From Ochotona curzoniae (taxonomy: Eukaryota; Chordata; Mammalia; Lagomorpha; Ochotonidae), in contig NW_024467106.1 of assembly GCF_017591425.1 (NCBI RefSeq), forward strand, positions 20,202,501 through 20,266,500: a stretch of 64,000 nucleotides of DNA, in the 5' to 3' direction. The number at the start of each line of letters is the position of its first letter. Positions within the stretch are counted from its first letter, which is position 1. This document shows, one piece after another, positions 11,368 through 22,425 of the stretch. The notes under the pieces were generated by a model, which saw nothing but the letters and a program-made list of their open reading frames with translations, ran no database searches and was not told where the DNA came from. Position numbers and translations under genes: made by a program.

Positions 11368-11675
11368 TGGGGTCTGGTACCATGGCTCAGTGGCTAAATT
11401 CACATCTTGCAAGAAGCAGGATTCCATATGGGTGTCAGTTTTGTCCTGTCTGTTCGATTTTTTATCTAGCTCCCCACTTGTGGCTTGGGAAGGCAGCTGA
11501 GGATGGCCCAAAGCCTTGGAACTTGTACCCATGTGGGAGACCCAGAAGACACTTCTGGTTTCAGATTGGCCCAGCTCCAGCCTTTGCGGCAGCTTGGGGA
11601 GTGAACCACTGGACAGAAGATCTTTCTCTCTGTCTCTCCTCTCCATAAATCTGACTGACTTTCCAATCTAAAAAG
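11368..11675 (+). repeat. CSINE, younger subfamily, near full length
   Basis: Carries the younger-type signature: 'atggctcagtggctaaattc', 'ggatggcccaaagccttgg', and the tail 'tgactttccaatctaaaaa'. Confidence 0.92.
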
Positions 11676-11894
11676 CCCGAGTACTCACATCAGTCTCTGA
11701 GGATGAGATTCTCTTGGTGTCCCTGAAAGCTTCCCTGGGTGTTGCCCACAGGTAGCCAAGTTTGAGCTTTCAAACTCCTTTCAGCAGCCCTTAAAGGAGA
11801 GGAAACAAAAGCCACAGATTTATTGTACTGATCAGCATGTGAATTTAATGGCCACATTTCCCATTTGTATGTAGGTTTTTTGGGGTGTGTGTTT

Positions 11895-12160
11895 GGTTAA
11901 AGATTGAGAGAAAGATCTTCCATCCACTGGTTCACTCCCAAGTGGCCACAATAGCCAGAGCTGAGTTGCTCAGACACTAGGAGCTTCTTCCAGGTCTCCC
12001 ACTTGGATGTCGGGTCCCAAGGCCTTGGGCCATTCTCCACTGCTTTCTCAGGCAAAAAGCAGGGAGCTGGATGGAGCAACCAAAACAGGAACCGGCACCC
12101 ATGTGGGATCCTGGCACATGCAAGGCAAGAATTTAACCACCGAGCCATCATGCCAGGGCC
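11895..12160 (-). repeat. CSINE, antisense, younger subfamily
   Basis: 'gatcttccatccactggttc', 'cccaaggccttgggccattc', 'gcaaggcaagaatttaacca' and the reversed head 'catcatgccagggcc'. The tail end is truncated. Confidence 0.9.
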
Positions 12161-13235
12161 AAGTATTTTATTTCTTTAAGCTTTGCTTCATAATGCAAAG
12201 TCAGTTACAGATCCATAAATAAGTTATAATTGTAGTAGTACAATTCAATGAAGGGGAAAAATACCTGTGTCATTTGTGCTCTGTTAATTCTGGCCTGGGT
12301 GAAGTTTCATGCATGAGGAAACTCAGACTCTTCCTTTTTTTACTGAACAGGCAGAATGGCATGGAAGACAAGGAGGAAAAGTCACCATACATCCAAACAG
12401 AAACTCAACATACCAGGTAAAGAAGCTGGGAAATAGCAAAGGGGAGAATTGTGCACTGTAAGTGCAGCCTGTTGGGGCCAGAGGGCAGCAGAGGGTCAGG
12501 TGCTGACCCAGGTAGAGTACCCACATATAGGAGTCCTTGCCATAGGCACAGAAGCCAATCTTCATTCAATAGAGCCTCCAAATGCAGCCCTTTATTAGCT
12601 GCATCTTCAGCCCCAGCCACCCTCCCTGATGGATATTCAAGGAGAAGTGTGGGGTGCAGAAAAAGCAGAGATCTTGGAGTTGGACCAATGGGACATCACA
12701 GCCTTGCTCCATCAGTTACAGACTGCCTGGCAGTCATGACGCGCTTCTGAGAACCTGGGGCACAGCCATGGGCACAGATGGTATTGGCTATTCTCTCATA
12801 TTAAGGACTTTGCCTCTTCCACCTGGGTTCGTTTTCCCAGGGATTGGCCTCTCCTGGCAACCATATTTGCCTACCTCATTTGTGTAGGGGATAAAGAGAA
12901 CAATCAGGCTGAGGGGAATGTGGCACCTGCTCTGATCATATCCCGCTCTCTACTGGGAGTCTGGTTTAGGGTTTCCTTTGGCTAAGCTCCCCGCTTCTGG
13001 GGCCTGAAACCTGCCTCTTAAACTGTTGCTTCCCATTAGGCCACATTGCAAAAGCCAGGCCCTGACCCTCCCTGTACATACTGACTTGTAACCACATCTG
13101 GAATCTATGAGTGCTACTCCCAGAACCTTTCTCTGGAGGATGGACTGCACTGCCCAGCTCAGGCCCCCACTGAGGGCACGGGCAGCTGTTGGGGAGGGAG
13201 AGTCAAGGATGGACAGAACTGGAATGTTCTATTTC
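12161..13235. other. Intergenic DNA, nothing firmly recognised
   Basis: A very weak MIR-like stretch near 12,650-12,740 ('cagagatcttggagttggac'). No gene evidence. Confidence 0.4.
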
Positions 13236-13563
13236 TTTAAAAAATTTTTTAAATTTTATTTTATTTGAAAGGCAGCATTGCACAGAGAAACAGAGAGAGA
13301 AGGAGAGATCTTTCATCTGCTGGTTCATTGCCCAAATGGCCACAATGGTCAAAGAACTATTTTCAAGCCAAAGCCAGGAGTTCCTTCTGGGTTTCCCACA
13401 TAGGTACAGAGTCCCAAGCACTGGGACCATCTCCTCTGCTTTCCCAGGCACATTAACTGGGAGCTAGATGGGAAGTGGAACAGCTGGGACTTGAACCAGT
13501 GTCCGTATGGGATGCCAATGCTGCAGGTGGAGGTTTAACCCAAAGCACCACAGTACAAGCCCT
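13236..13563 (-). repeat. CSINE, antisense, near full length
   Basis: The reversed tail 'aaattttattttatttgaaa', 'catctgctggttcattgccc', 'gggacttgaaccagtgtccg' and the reversed head 'accacagtacaagccc'. Confidence 0.9.
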
Positions 13564-13699
13564 GACATCCTTCTTCTACACAGGCATGTTCTCATGCAAG
13601 TCCAAGACAGAGCCAGTACTGAGAAAGGAAAGCAGCAGCTCCTCTTGCCTTGCCACAGCTCAGCATGGGATCCAGATCAGCGCTGACTCTAAATTCAAG

Positions 13700-14025
13700 T
13701 GGTGGGAGTTTGGCATATCAGTGAAGATGCTGTTGGGGAGACCTGCATCCCATACCCACTGCCTTGGGTTCAAGTCCCAACTCTACTCTCTCAAGTCTAG
13801 CTTCCTGTTAATGCACACCCTGAGAGATAGCAGGTGATGGCTCAAGCATCTGGGTCCCTGCCACCCACATGGGATACACAGCTTGTGTTTCCAGCTCTTG
13901 GTTTTGGTCCTGGTCCAGCCTTGGCCACTGTGGGCCTTGGGGGAGTGAACCAGCAGATAAAAGCTCTCTCTGTATGTCACTTTATCTCTCTCTGCCTATC
14001 AACTAACCAAATATCAGGGAGGAAG
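13700..14025 (+). repeat. CSINE, older type
   Basis: 'cctgcatcccatacccactg', 'gggttcaagtcccaactcta', 'ggtgatggctcaagcatctg' and 'ggagtgaaccagcagataaa' in order. Confidence 0.85.
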
Positions 14026-15395
14026 AAAAGAATTCTAGATTTGAACTCAGCCTTGTGGTCACTAACTTGTCAAGTTAGGAGGTCAGCACATGTCTTAGCA
14101 GATCGTTTTAGCTTGAGCTTTAAATTTAAAAATTGATGCATGTGATATGTGGATCTCACTCTGGACCCACAAATTTTACAGGTAGACCTGGTTGAGATTA
14201 AATGCAAAAGAAGTAGACATGTACACACTGCAGGTCCAATAAGGAGTGTTCGCCTTTCTGCCCAGTGTTTCTCTTAGAAAGCAGGTGCAAATGAGAACCC
14301 TTCTTTAAGTAGAGCCACCACTTCCTTCTCTCTCTTGGGTGTAGTTCCATTCTGTGCTGACGCCTCTGGCCTGGCTATCATGCCTGCAGGCATTTCTGCT
14401 GAGACACTGATTCTGGCACTGTTAACTAAGGCCAATAAAACTCATGCCAACCAGGAAGGCCACGTTCCCTTCTGAAGGGCCTCTCTGGGGAGGCAGCCTG
14501 GCAGTAGGTGGGGCTTCAAGAACCTACCCTGTTGGCCAGAGTGACCAGTGGAGAAAGGTTGCTAGGTGTGGCAGACAGAGAGGGATGGCAGCCCACTTTG
14601 GGAACTCAGAGAGGAACATGCTTCCAAGCTCCAGGCGGGGGAGGGGAGGGGAAGACCTCCACGATCTCCTAAGGTCCTAAGGGAAGGGGGAGGGGGTGCC
14701 AACTTATCTGGGACTCAGCAGTTCAGTGCTCAGAGCAGGCCTGACTGCTCTGATAAGTTGGAACCAGCAGAACTGGTTCACTGCACTGGGTCGCCTGATT
14801 TTGCTGTTGGGTATCAGCTTCCGTACTTTGAAAGTGCACGTCTGTGCTTGGCATTTTAAACAGTAAGTAGGAGTATGCTAAGCAGCTAATGGAACTGGCT
14901 CAGAGGATGGAACAGACACAGGGAATGACATATAAAAAGAGCAGCAGGTAAGGACGTGGCAGTCTATCAGAGGACACTGAAGGAGGAGACACAGGGGCGC
15001 GTGTATCCCTGGGAAGGCTGGGAAGGTCATTGGGTCATACGGAAAACTTTGGAGCATCCTAAAGCTGCTTCATGGATCACAGGAAAACATACATCTGAGA
15101 CTGTGATTTCTTTCTCCTTAAGAATTTGGGAAAGTTTTAAAATTTTGGATACTAAGTATCTTGGTTACAAAGTAACCATATGGTATTGGGTTTCAAATTC
15201 CCCTTCGATTTTGAATCTATCAATTACTCTGTCAGTCGTCTACTTGAATTTTTTGAAAAATCACCAGAAATAGAAATTTATTGCAAAACAAACCATTTTT
15301 TAAAATCACAGAGACATTCATTTGATAAGTTGGATGTCCTACTTAATCCTAAGAAAGAGATCCCTGAAAAAAAAAATCACAATTAAAAAAAAATT
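14026..15395. other. Intergenic DNA, AT-rich toward the end
   Basis: Two overlapping + frames (105 codons at 14,956-15,273 and 68 codons at 15,180-15,386) cross an AT-rich block. The sequence holds a short perfect inverted repeat 'ggttacaaagtaacc' near 15,162. I recognise no protein. Confidence 0.4.
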
Positions 15396-15397
15396 CC

Positions 15398-15735
15398 TGG
15401 ACAGGCCTTGTGGCATTGCAGGTTAAACTTCTGCTTGGGATGCCTACATTCCACAATGCAGTACCTGAAATTAAGTCCTGCCTTCCAGTTTCCAGGCAGC
15501 TCCCTGTGAATCTACACCCTAGGAAGGAGCAGGTGATGGCTCAAGAACTGTGCCCCTGCTAGTCATATGGGAGACCAGCATGAAGCTCCCAGCTCCTGGC
15601 TGTGGACCATCTCACTTGGACTGTGGAGAGCCTCTGGGAGTGAACCCGAGGACAGAAGGTCTCTATCTATGCACCCTTCCTCCTGTCATTCTGCCTCCGC
15701 CACCCCCAACCCCTAAAAAGACACATAAATAAGTC
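15398..15735 (+). repeat. CSINE, older type
   Basis: The head 'ctggacaggccttgtggcat', then 'ggtgatggctcaagaactgt', 'tatgggagaccagcatgaag' and 'gggagtgaacccgaggacag', then a CT-rich 3' part and an A-rich tail. Confidence 0.88.
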
Positions 15736-17484
15736 CTCTAAAAAAAAGCCTCAAGATTTCAAAAATAATAAATATGACAAATTTCTTAAATGTACCCAAA
15801 TGCAAAAGGAGCCTGCAATTCTCAGAAAACAAAATCTATTCCATTCTATGTCAGATCACCTAGGGACACATTCTCCCTAAAGATCAAGGGACTGAGGAGT
15901 CGCATTGAGGCAATGCATTTATACAGGTTCGATCTGTCAATCTGCTTTTTGCCAAACTTGCTCTCAAAGGCTTGGGAGTTAGGGATGTAATAAACCCACC
16001 TCCACAAGCAGCCTCTCCTCCCCCAAAGTGTATATTGTTTTTTAACCCCTCCTTGCCCTTCATGTTAAATCTAGGTTGGCTCACGCTGATGATGGAACAC
16101 TAGTCCTTTATACCCACAGCTGGAATAAACATAACAGTGTTCATTTGCCAGTTTTCCAAGAGGCAAAGACTTAATTAATCTAGTGAAGCTTCTCTTGAAA
16201 ACAAGCCAGACCTTTCAGATGGGGAGCGTGGGTCAACACCATTGGGGTGTTTTGCAACTACCATTGCTGAGGACAGTTCAGATGGCTCCTGCTAGCACAT
16301 TCTCCACATTATGCAAGTAGGAAGTCTCCGGCTGGGAATGCCGAAGAGCAGGTACTTCTGTTTGGGACCATGAAACTGGACAGGGGTTTAAACACTCCAC
16401 CAGGCCAATGTCCTTCCCTCTGCAATGGACCAGCTACACCAGCACCTCTAGCACCAGGACTAGAAAAAGCCAAAGTGCAGTGGAGGTGCGATCTCAGGAA
16501 GCCGCCCTGGCATGTCTCTCGAATTTTGCCAATAACAGAGGTGAGGGTGTGGCCTAGTTCTGCTGAGAGAAGGCCCACCCTAGGCTTTTGCTCATAGAAG
16601 TAGTCTTTCTCAGTAGGGTGTTTAACGTAATGATTCCTCCCAGAAAGTGTCCTGGGAAAACCACCACATTGCCAGGTGCTGGCGGTTGACCTAGCAGCAG
16701 CAGCAGTGGTGGTGATGGTGGTGGAGGCAGATATTGGATGGATTGATTCGATACAATTTTTTTAAATTAAATTTTTGCAGACTTATTAGAGAGACTCCAT
16801 TCTCCAGGCTGCTCAAGGTTGAAGTTTGGAACTGGAAACTCCATCCAGGTCTGCCCTGTGGGTGGCAGAAGCCTAATGACTTCTGCCTTCACAGCTGCCT
16901 TTTATTGGTGGGAACCAGGATTCAGGATCCGGAGCCCTGAGTGGAGCGCTTGCATTGCCACTTCACTGGCTGTTTTGAGAGTCCCAATTGGCTTTTTGAC
17001 ATGCACTCATAGGGTGAAAGCAGCAGAACCTACATTAGCACCGCGGAGCAGGATGGGAGCACAGCCCACTTTACAGTTCTGATCTCCAGAGCCTTCGACA
17101 AGGCCAGAGAGGGTCTGCTCCTGTGCTGCCAGGCACTACAGACATGAACACCCACAGACTGTTAGCAGAACCAAGGGACTGAGTTGGTTATTCTTGTTTC
17201 ATCTCATCTTTAATAGCCGATGGTCATTGGGGGTTATCTTACAGATCAGTGAAGCAAGAAGTCTGCTGGCCTTGGGATACAGACAAAGGGAGGACAACTT
17301 TAACTCTTTGCCCCTGGTCACCTCCTCTTTCCAGAATACTTGGACATACAGGCTTCTCTTTGACTCTCAGCTTGGAAGCCCCAATGCGCAGGCTTTTCCT
17401 CAGTGACCCCAACAGCATTACTCAAACTTCAACAAGGAGAAGCATCACCCTATTTGTTTTTGCAAAGAGCCTGCCTCTCAAGGC
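15736..17484. other. Intergenic DNA, nothing recognised
   Basis: Unassigned sequence with a short (AGC/GGT)n patch near 16,695-16,730 ('agcagcagcagtggtggtga'). No gene or RNA signal. Confidence 0.45.
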
Positions 17485-17562
17485 ACAGCTGCTTAGGTCA
17501 CCTACATATCACACTACATATCACAGTGCCTCGGATTGAGTCCCGGCTCTACATTTTCGTAG
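17485..17562 (+). repeat. CSINE, left part of an older copy split by another CSINE
   Basis: 'ggttgagtcccggctctac'-type landmark seen at 17,533-17,552 ('ggattgagtcccggctctac'), directly before the inserted antisense CSINE. The rest of this copy continues at 17,890. Left limit approximate. Confidence 0.65.
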
Positions 17563-17886
17563 TTAAGATTTATTTATTTTAATTGGAAAGGCAGATTTAC
17601 AGATAGAAGGAAAGACAGAGACAAAGATCTTCTATCTCCTGGTTTACTCCCCAAATGACCTCAATGGCTGGAGCTGAGCCAATCTGAAGCCAGGAGCCAG
17701 GAACTTCTTTTAGTCTTCCACATGGGTTCAGGGTTCCAAGATTTTGGACCAACCTCTACTGCTTTCCCAGGTCACAGGCAGGGAGCTGGAAAGGAAGTGG
17801 AGCAGCTGGGTTATGAACCAGAACCTATATAAAATGCCAGCTCTTAAAGGTAGAGGATTAGCTTGCTGAGCCATGGTGCTGCCCCC
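17563..17886 (-). repeat. CSINE, antisense, nested in an older CSINE
   Basis: A full antisense copy from 'aagatttatttattttaatt' to 'gagccatggtgctgccccc', of the younger subfamily (reversed head 'ttgctgagccatgg'). The flanks 'ctctacattttcg' and 'ttctacttttgat' look like diverged copies of one target site. Confidence 0.88.
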
Positions 17887-17889
17887 ACC

Positions 17890-18062
17890 ACCCCAGTTCT
17901 ACTTTTGATTCCAGCTTCTTGTTGATGCATTCCTTGAAGGTCAGTAGGCATTGGCTCAAGTATTTGTGTCCCTGTCACCCACTTGGTAGACCTGGATGAA
18001 GCTCCTGGCTCCTGATTTGAATTTGGCTTAGCCCAGCTGTTGTGGGTTTTTGATGTAAGTCC

Positions 18063-18112
<50 letters not shown>

Positions 18113-18150
18113 TCTCTTTCATTTTTTTTTTTAAGGGAGAAAAAAAGTGC
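17890..18150 (+). repeat. CSINE, right part of the split older copy
   Basis: Resumes with 'gattccagcttcttgttgat', 'cattggctcaagtatttgtg' and 'acttggtagacctggatgaa'. Its 3' CT/GT-rich segment has expanded into the (TG)n at 18,066 and ends in a T/A run. Confidence 0.8.
18066..18110 (+). repeat. (TG)22 microsatellite
   Basis: 45 uninterrupted bases of TG dinucleotide, apparently expanded from the 3' low-complexity part of the CSINE. Confidence 0.97.
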
Positions 18151-18673
18151 ATATGATTTTCTCTGAGCAGGATGAGGTTGGCAAGCATTGCTAAAGCTGA
18201 GTGTGATATTCCAAACCGCTAATTTGCTAAAATAATTTGGGAAAGTGCTACTTAAAACCCTGACAGGAGTGAAAGCAACATTTCTGGAATTTGTGGGAGG
18301 CCAAAGTCCATGCTACCTGAGGTTATGTTTGCTAATTGTCTCAGTGGTTATTTATTACATGGCTATGGAATACTTACTTCCCTCTGTCAGGAAACTTGGC
18401 CCAGAGAAGCAGGCTTATTCACCAAGATTTCCAACTGTGACCCAAGTGAAAGAATCAGCCCTAGTTCATATCAACTGGACATTTAGAATCACATAATCTG
18501 CTTTTCTGGAAAAGGTCTACAGGACTTTTTTTTACCACTGCCTTTCCTACATCTCTCTAGGGGGAAAAAAATGAAAGTAGAATAGGTATGCTGGCACTCT
18601 GATATAGTTAATACAAATTTGGCCTTAACCAGGCCCAGCAGCCATTGGCTGCTTTTCTCCCAGCAGTGTAATG
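18151..18673. other. Intergenic DNA, nothing recognised
   Basis: Unique-looking sequence between the nested CSINE cluster and the hairpin at 18,674. An 83-codon frame (18,245-18,496) has no recognisable domain. Confidence 0.4.
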
Positions 18674-18791
18674 CTTGCCTAGAAACACGATAACCTAGCC
18701 CATTCTCTAGCTCTAACCACTCTAACCACTAGACTCAACAGGGTGGTTAGAGCTGGAGGCAATGGCCTAGGTTGCCTAGTATCTAGGCAAG
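18674..18791. other. Imperfect 48-bp inverted repeat (hairpin)
   Basis: The left arm 18,674-18,720 starts 'cttgcctaga' and ends 'gctctaaccac'. The right arm 18,743-18,791 starts 'gtggttagagc' and ends 'tctaggcaag', and is its near reverse complement, with scattered mismatches and about two single-base gaps. The loop is 22 nt and contains a direct repeat of 'ctctaaccac'. It could be a MITE/palindromic DNA transposon relic, a small-RNA-like hairpin, or an inversion scar. The sequence alone does not decide. Confidence 0.75.
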
Positions 18792-19282
18792 AGTCCCTTA
18801 AATGAGGACTTGTCCTAAAGCGATGGTGTCCTGACACAGGGACCTTGAGAACCCTGCTGTCTTCACCACACAGAATTCAGTGCAATGTGCAGGGAGTCAT
18901 AAAAAATCAGGCGTTTCTTCGTGACTCCAGAAATTCACACATGGTGACAAAACACACTTTAAAATGTTTGAAAAGTCAGCAAGAATGTTGGAAACACACG
19001 TTATGAAGTGAAAAGGAAAATTATAACACAACATACGGGAGAGCATCTCATCTTGATTTAGAAAAAATTCATTCCTTATTGAGTTGCTGGTCGTTCTCAG
19101 CCTCCACCAGCACTGCCAGGTACATTTGCAAAGCCATGGGTGGAAGTCACACAGGACATTCCAGCTCTGATGATCACTTTTGGGTGGTTTTGTATAGATA
19201 AACTATTTATTGCACTATTGTGTTACAACTTTCTATTCATATTTATACTATTTTGGTTGAAAAATATTGTTCACTTAAATGA
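18792..19282. other. Intergenic DNA, nothing recognised
   Basis: AT-rich unassigned sequence between the hairpin and the TATG-rich tract. Confidence 0.4.
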
Positions 19283-19512
19283 ATATATGGATGTATATAT
19301 AGGTTTATATGTATAATTGTATGCATATATTTGTATATGTATAAATGCATGTGTGTATACATAGGTGAGTATTGATGTTTTGTGTGTAATGTATGCATAT
19401 ATATGTATATATGAGTGTATATACATATCTAAATATGTATGTGTGTGCATGTATAGTGTGTATGTGTATGTAAAATGTGTATATGCATATGTGTGTATCT
19501 CTGTGCATAGTT
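19283..19512 (+). repeat. TATG/TGTA-rich low-complexity tract
   Basis: About 230 bases of alternating purine-pyrimidine sequence such as 'tatatgtatataggtt' and 'gtgtatatgcatatgtgtg'. A degenerate microsatellite. The His/Tyr/Ile-rich minus-strand frame across it is an artefact. Confidence 0.85.
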
Positions 19513-20014
19513 CTATGAATGAATGAAATGTGAGACAGGATCTGCAATTGGTTCTCCAGGTTTTGCATTTATGTATTCAATCTACTATAAATCAAAAATA
19601 CTCAAGGGAAAAAAACTACTGAAAACATACCAACTGTCATTATTCGCTAAACAATAACAACTATTTACATAGCCTCAGCATTAGGTATTACAAGTTATCC
19701 ACAGACAAGTCACATGTCTGGGATGATGTGGGAAGGTTCTGGGCAAACACCTCCTCGTTTCGTGTAAGGAACTTGCACACCTGCAGACTTTGACCCCAGG
19801 GATCCTGGAAACCACCCTCACGGACACTGAGGAAAAGGGTTAGATGAAAATGACAACTGGTTTCCTTTGAATGGTGAGATTTTGTTGCTTTTAAAAATGT
19901 GTCCCTCTTTTAAAACATTGCCCAAGAAAAATGTTTATATAATGAGTGCATGTTAGTTTTACAGCAAGGGGAGAAATAAGGTAGTTCTTACTTGAGAGAA
20001 ATGAAATATAACAT

Positions 20015-20120
20015 CTGGGCATCTACTATGCGCCCAAGCAGTTCAGCTAGCTGATATCTTTACTTCTCCCAATTGTTCCCGTTTTAAAGACAAGGAAACT
20101 GCCTCAGTTCCAAGTAGGAG
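20015..20120 (+). repeat. MIR-like ancient SINE
   Basis: 'gggcatctactatgcgccc', 'ctgatatctttacttctccc' and 'ttttaaagacaaggaaactg' in MIR order. Confidence 0.65.
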
Positions 20121-20129
20121 GTTGATGAG

Positions 20130-20390
20130 GGTCTTTGGTTTGCTTGTTCAATCATTGTGCAGTATGCAGCTCATGGTATTAATATATTCATAACATTGTA
20201 CAGCCGTCAAGACCATTCTTGCTGTCTGAGAGAACCTGGATCTATTATACACTAACTCCCCATTCCTTTTTCCCTCAGCCCATGGCAACTTTCATTTTCC
20301 TTTTGATTTCTATTAATGGGCTAATCTAGATACGCTGTATAAATGGAATCCTACAATATTTGTCCCTTTGTGTGTCTGGTCTCTTTCTCT
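20130..20390 (-). mobile_element. Old LINE-1, antisense, segment 1
   Basis: 'cataacattgtacagccgtc', 'actaactccccattccttt', 'gcccatggcaactttcattt' and 'tataaatggaatcctacaat' are landmarks of an antisense old LINE-1 3' region. Segments at 20,804, 21,398 and 22,426 continue the same element. Confidence 0.75.
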
Positions 20391-20500
20391 TCTTTCTTTC
20401 TCTTCTTTCTTTCTTCCTTTCCTTATTCTCTTTCTTTTCTTTTTTTCTTTCCTTCTCATTCCTTCTTTCTCTCCACATCCTTCCTTCTCTTTTTCTTTCA
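20385..20500 (+). repeat. (TTTC/CTTT)n polypyrimidine tract
   Basis: About 115 bases almost purely C and T, at the LINE-1/CSINE junction. Probably an expanded tail of the antisense CSINE that follows. Confidence 0.9.
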
Positions 20501-20803
20501 GATTTATTTACTTCAAAGGAAGAATGAGAGAAAGAGAGAGCTCTTCCATCCACTGGTTCACTCTCCAAATGGCCACAGCTGCTGGGGTTGGCCCAGATCA
20601 AAGCCAGAAGCCAGGAACTGGCTCCATCCTAACGTCCCAAGTGAGTGGCAGGGACTCAAATACTTAGGCCATCTTATGCTTTCCCAGGTTCATTAGCAAG
20701 AAGGTGAATTGAAAGTAGAGTAACTGGGACTCAAACCAGTGCTCTGATGTGGAATACCAGCATTGTGAGCTGCAGCTTTACCTGCTGCACCCCAGTGCTG
20801 GTC
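20501..20803 (-). repeat. CSINE, antisense, inserted in LINE-1
   Basis: 'agatttatttacttcaaagg', 'ccatccactggttcactctc', 'gggactcaaaccagtgctct' and the reversed head 'accccagtgctggtcc'. Confidence 0.9.
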
Positions 20804-21111
20804 CTTCTGCCTTGCTTCATTTAGCATAGTGCATCCAAGGTTCATCCATGGTGTAGTGTGTACAGTATCTTACTCCTTTTTATAGCTGGTAATATTCCAT
20901 AATGTGGATATATTACATTATTATGTTGATAGAAAGTTAGTTTCTACCTTTTGGCCATTGTGGATACTGTTACTATAAATATTGGTATACAAGAACCTAT
21001 TTTAATCCCCCCTTTCAATTATTTTGGATCTTCAGACATGGAAGTGAAATTATTGGATTATAATGTAATTCTCAGCTTAATCTTTTTTAATGACCAGAGT
21101 TGGAGGTTTGC
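20804..21111 (-). mobile_element. Old LINE-1, antisense, segment 2
   Basis: 'cttcatttagcatagtgcat', 'ggttcatccatggtgtagtg', 'ctggtaatattccataatgt' and 'ccttttggccattgtggata' match the order of antisense LINE-1 ORF2. Confidence 0.85.
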
Positions 21112-21397
21112 CTTTTAAAATTTTTATGTAATTTAAAGATAAACAGTATGAGAAAGAAAGAGATCCTCCATCTGAGGGTTCACTCCCCAAATTCCTACAA
21201 TAGCCAAGCCCGGGCCAGGCCAAAGCCAGGAACTGGGAACTTAGGATCTCCCATGTGTCAGGGCCCCTGTCCCCTGCTGCTTTCCAGGGCATGCACTGGC
21301 AGGAAGCTGGAATCAGAAGCAGAGCCAGAGCTTGATTTGGCTCCATTATGGATACAGTATGCCAAGCAGCATCCTAGCCACTGTCCCAGATACCTGC
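21112..21397 (-). repeat. CSINE, antisense, inserted in LINE-1
   Basis: 'ggttcactccccaaattcct', 'gccaaagccaggaactggga', 'ccctgctgctttccagggca' and a diverged reversed head near 21,390. Confidence 0.85.
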
Positions 21398-21821
21398 CCT
21401 TGTGTTACCCTTTGGAGAAATTATCAAACTGCTTCCCACAGCAGCCACATTCCTTCTACATCCCCACCAGTAATGTACATGGGCCTCAGTTTCTCTAAAT
21501 CATTATCTACACCTAGCTTTCTGACTTTGGGGGCATAAAGGCCATCTTTAGGTGTAATTAATGTGAAAATGTCCTCATACTATGATTTTACTTGCATTTC
21601 TCAAATGGTTTGTTATGTAGAGCAACATTACAAGTGTGTATTGAATGTTTGTATACCTTCTTTAGAAAAACATCTGTTCAAGTCCTTTGTCTATTTTTAA
21701 ATTGAGTTATTTTTTGTTGCTATGTATTCTTCATATGTTCTGAATACTAATCCACTACAGTTACATGATTTGCAAATATTTGTCCCATTTTTCTGGGTCT
21801 TCTCATTCTCTTATATTTTTT
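21398..21821 (-). mobile_element. Old LINE-1, antisense, segment 3
   Basis: 'caaactgcttcccacagcag', 'acatccccaccagtaatgta', 'ttttacttgcatttctcaaa' and 'catgatttgcaaatatttgt' continue the antisense ORF2 order. Confidence 0.85.
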
Positions 21822-22122
21822 CAGGTTTATTTATTTATTTGAAAGGCAGATTTTACAGAGAGAGAAGGAGAGCCAGAGAGAGAGATCTTTCATCTGCTGG
21901 CTCACCCCCCAAGTGGTTGTAATAGCTGGAGCTAGGCCTGTCAAAAGCCAGGATGCAGTAGCATCTTCAGATCTCTCACATGGGTGCAGGATCCCAAGAA
22001 CCTGAGCCATTCTCTGCTGCCTTCCCAGGCCACAAGCAGAGAGCTGGATTGGAAGTGGAGCTGCTGGGACATGAACCAGACCCCATATGTGATGCTGGCA
22101 CTTGCAAGCACTATGCTAGCCT
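21822..22122 (-). repeat. CSINE, antisense, first of a tandem pair
   Basis: Full antisense copy: 'ggtttatttatttatttgaa', 'ctttcatctgctggctcacc', 'tgggacatgaaccagacccc' and the reversed head near 'atgctagcctga'. Confidence 0.9.
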
Positions 22123-22425
22123 GATACTTACTTATTTATTTGAAAGTAAGAGTTTCACAGAGACAGATCTTCCATCAAATGATTCATTCCCCAGATGGCC
22201 TTAACAGCTAAGGCTGAGCTGGTCCACAGCCAGAAGCCTAGAGCTCTATACAGGTCCCCAATGTAGCTGGCAGGAGCCCAAATACTTGGTTCTTCCTCTG
22301 CTGCTTTTCCCAGGTCAGTGGCAGAGAACTGGATGAAGAATGGAGTAGCTGAGACACAAACTGGCACATATATGGTATGCCAGCATCACAGAAAATGGCT
22401 TTACCCTCTACACCACAGGTCAGCT
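22123..22425 (-). repeat. CSINE, antisense, second of a tandem pair
   Basis: Starts again with 'tacttacttatttatttgaa', then 'gatcttccatcaaatgattc', 'aatggagtagctgagacac' and 'ctctacaccacaggtcagc'. Head-to-tail with the preceding copy. Confidence 0.9.

Noticed and set aside
14956..15386. Overlapping 105- and 68-codon + frames considered as a processed pseudogene
   Set aside because: No protein family recognised, no poly-A tail or flanking duplication; composition follows the local AT-rich DNA.
19305..19568. His/Tyr/Thr-rich 87-codon minus frame
   Set aside because: Translated from the TATG-rich low-complexity tract.
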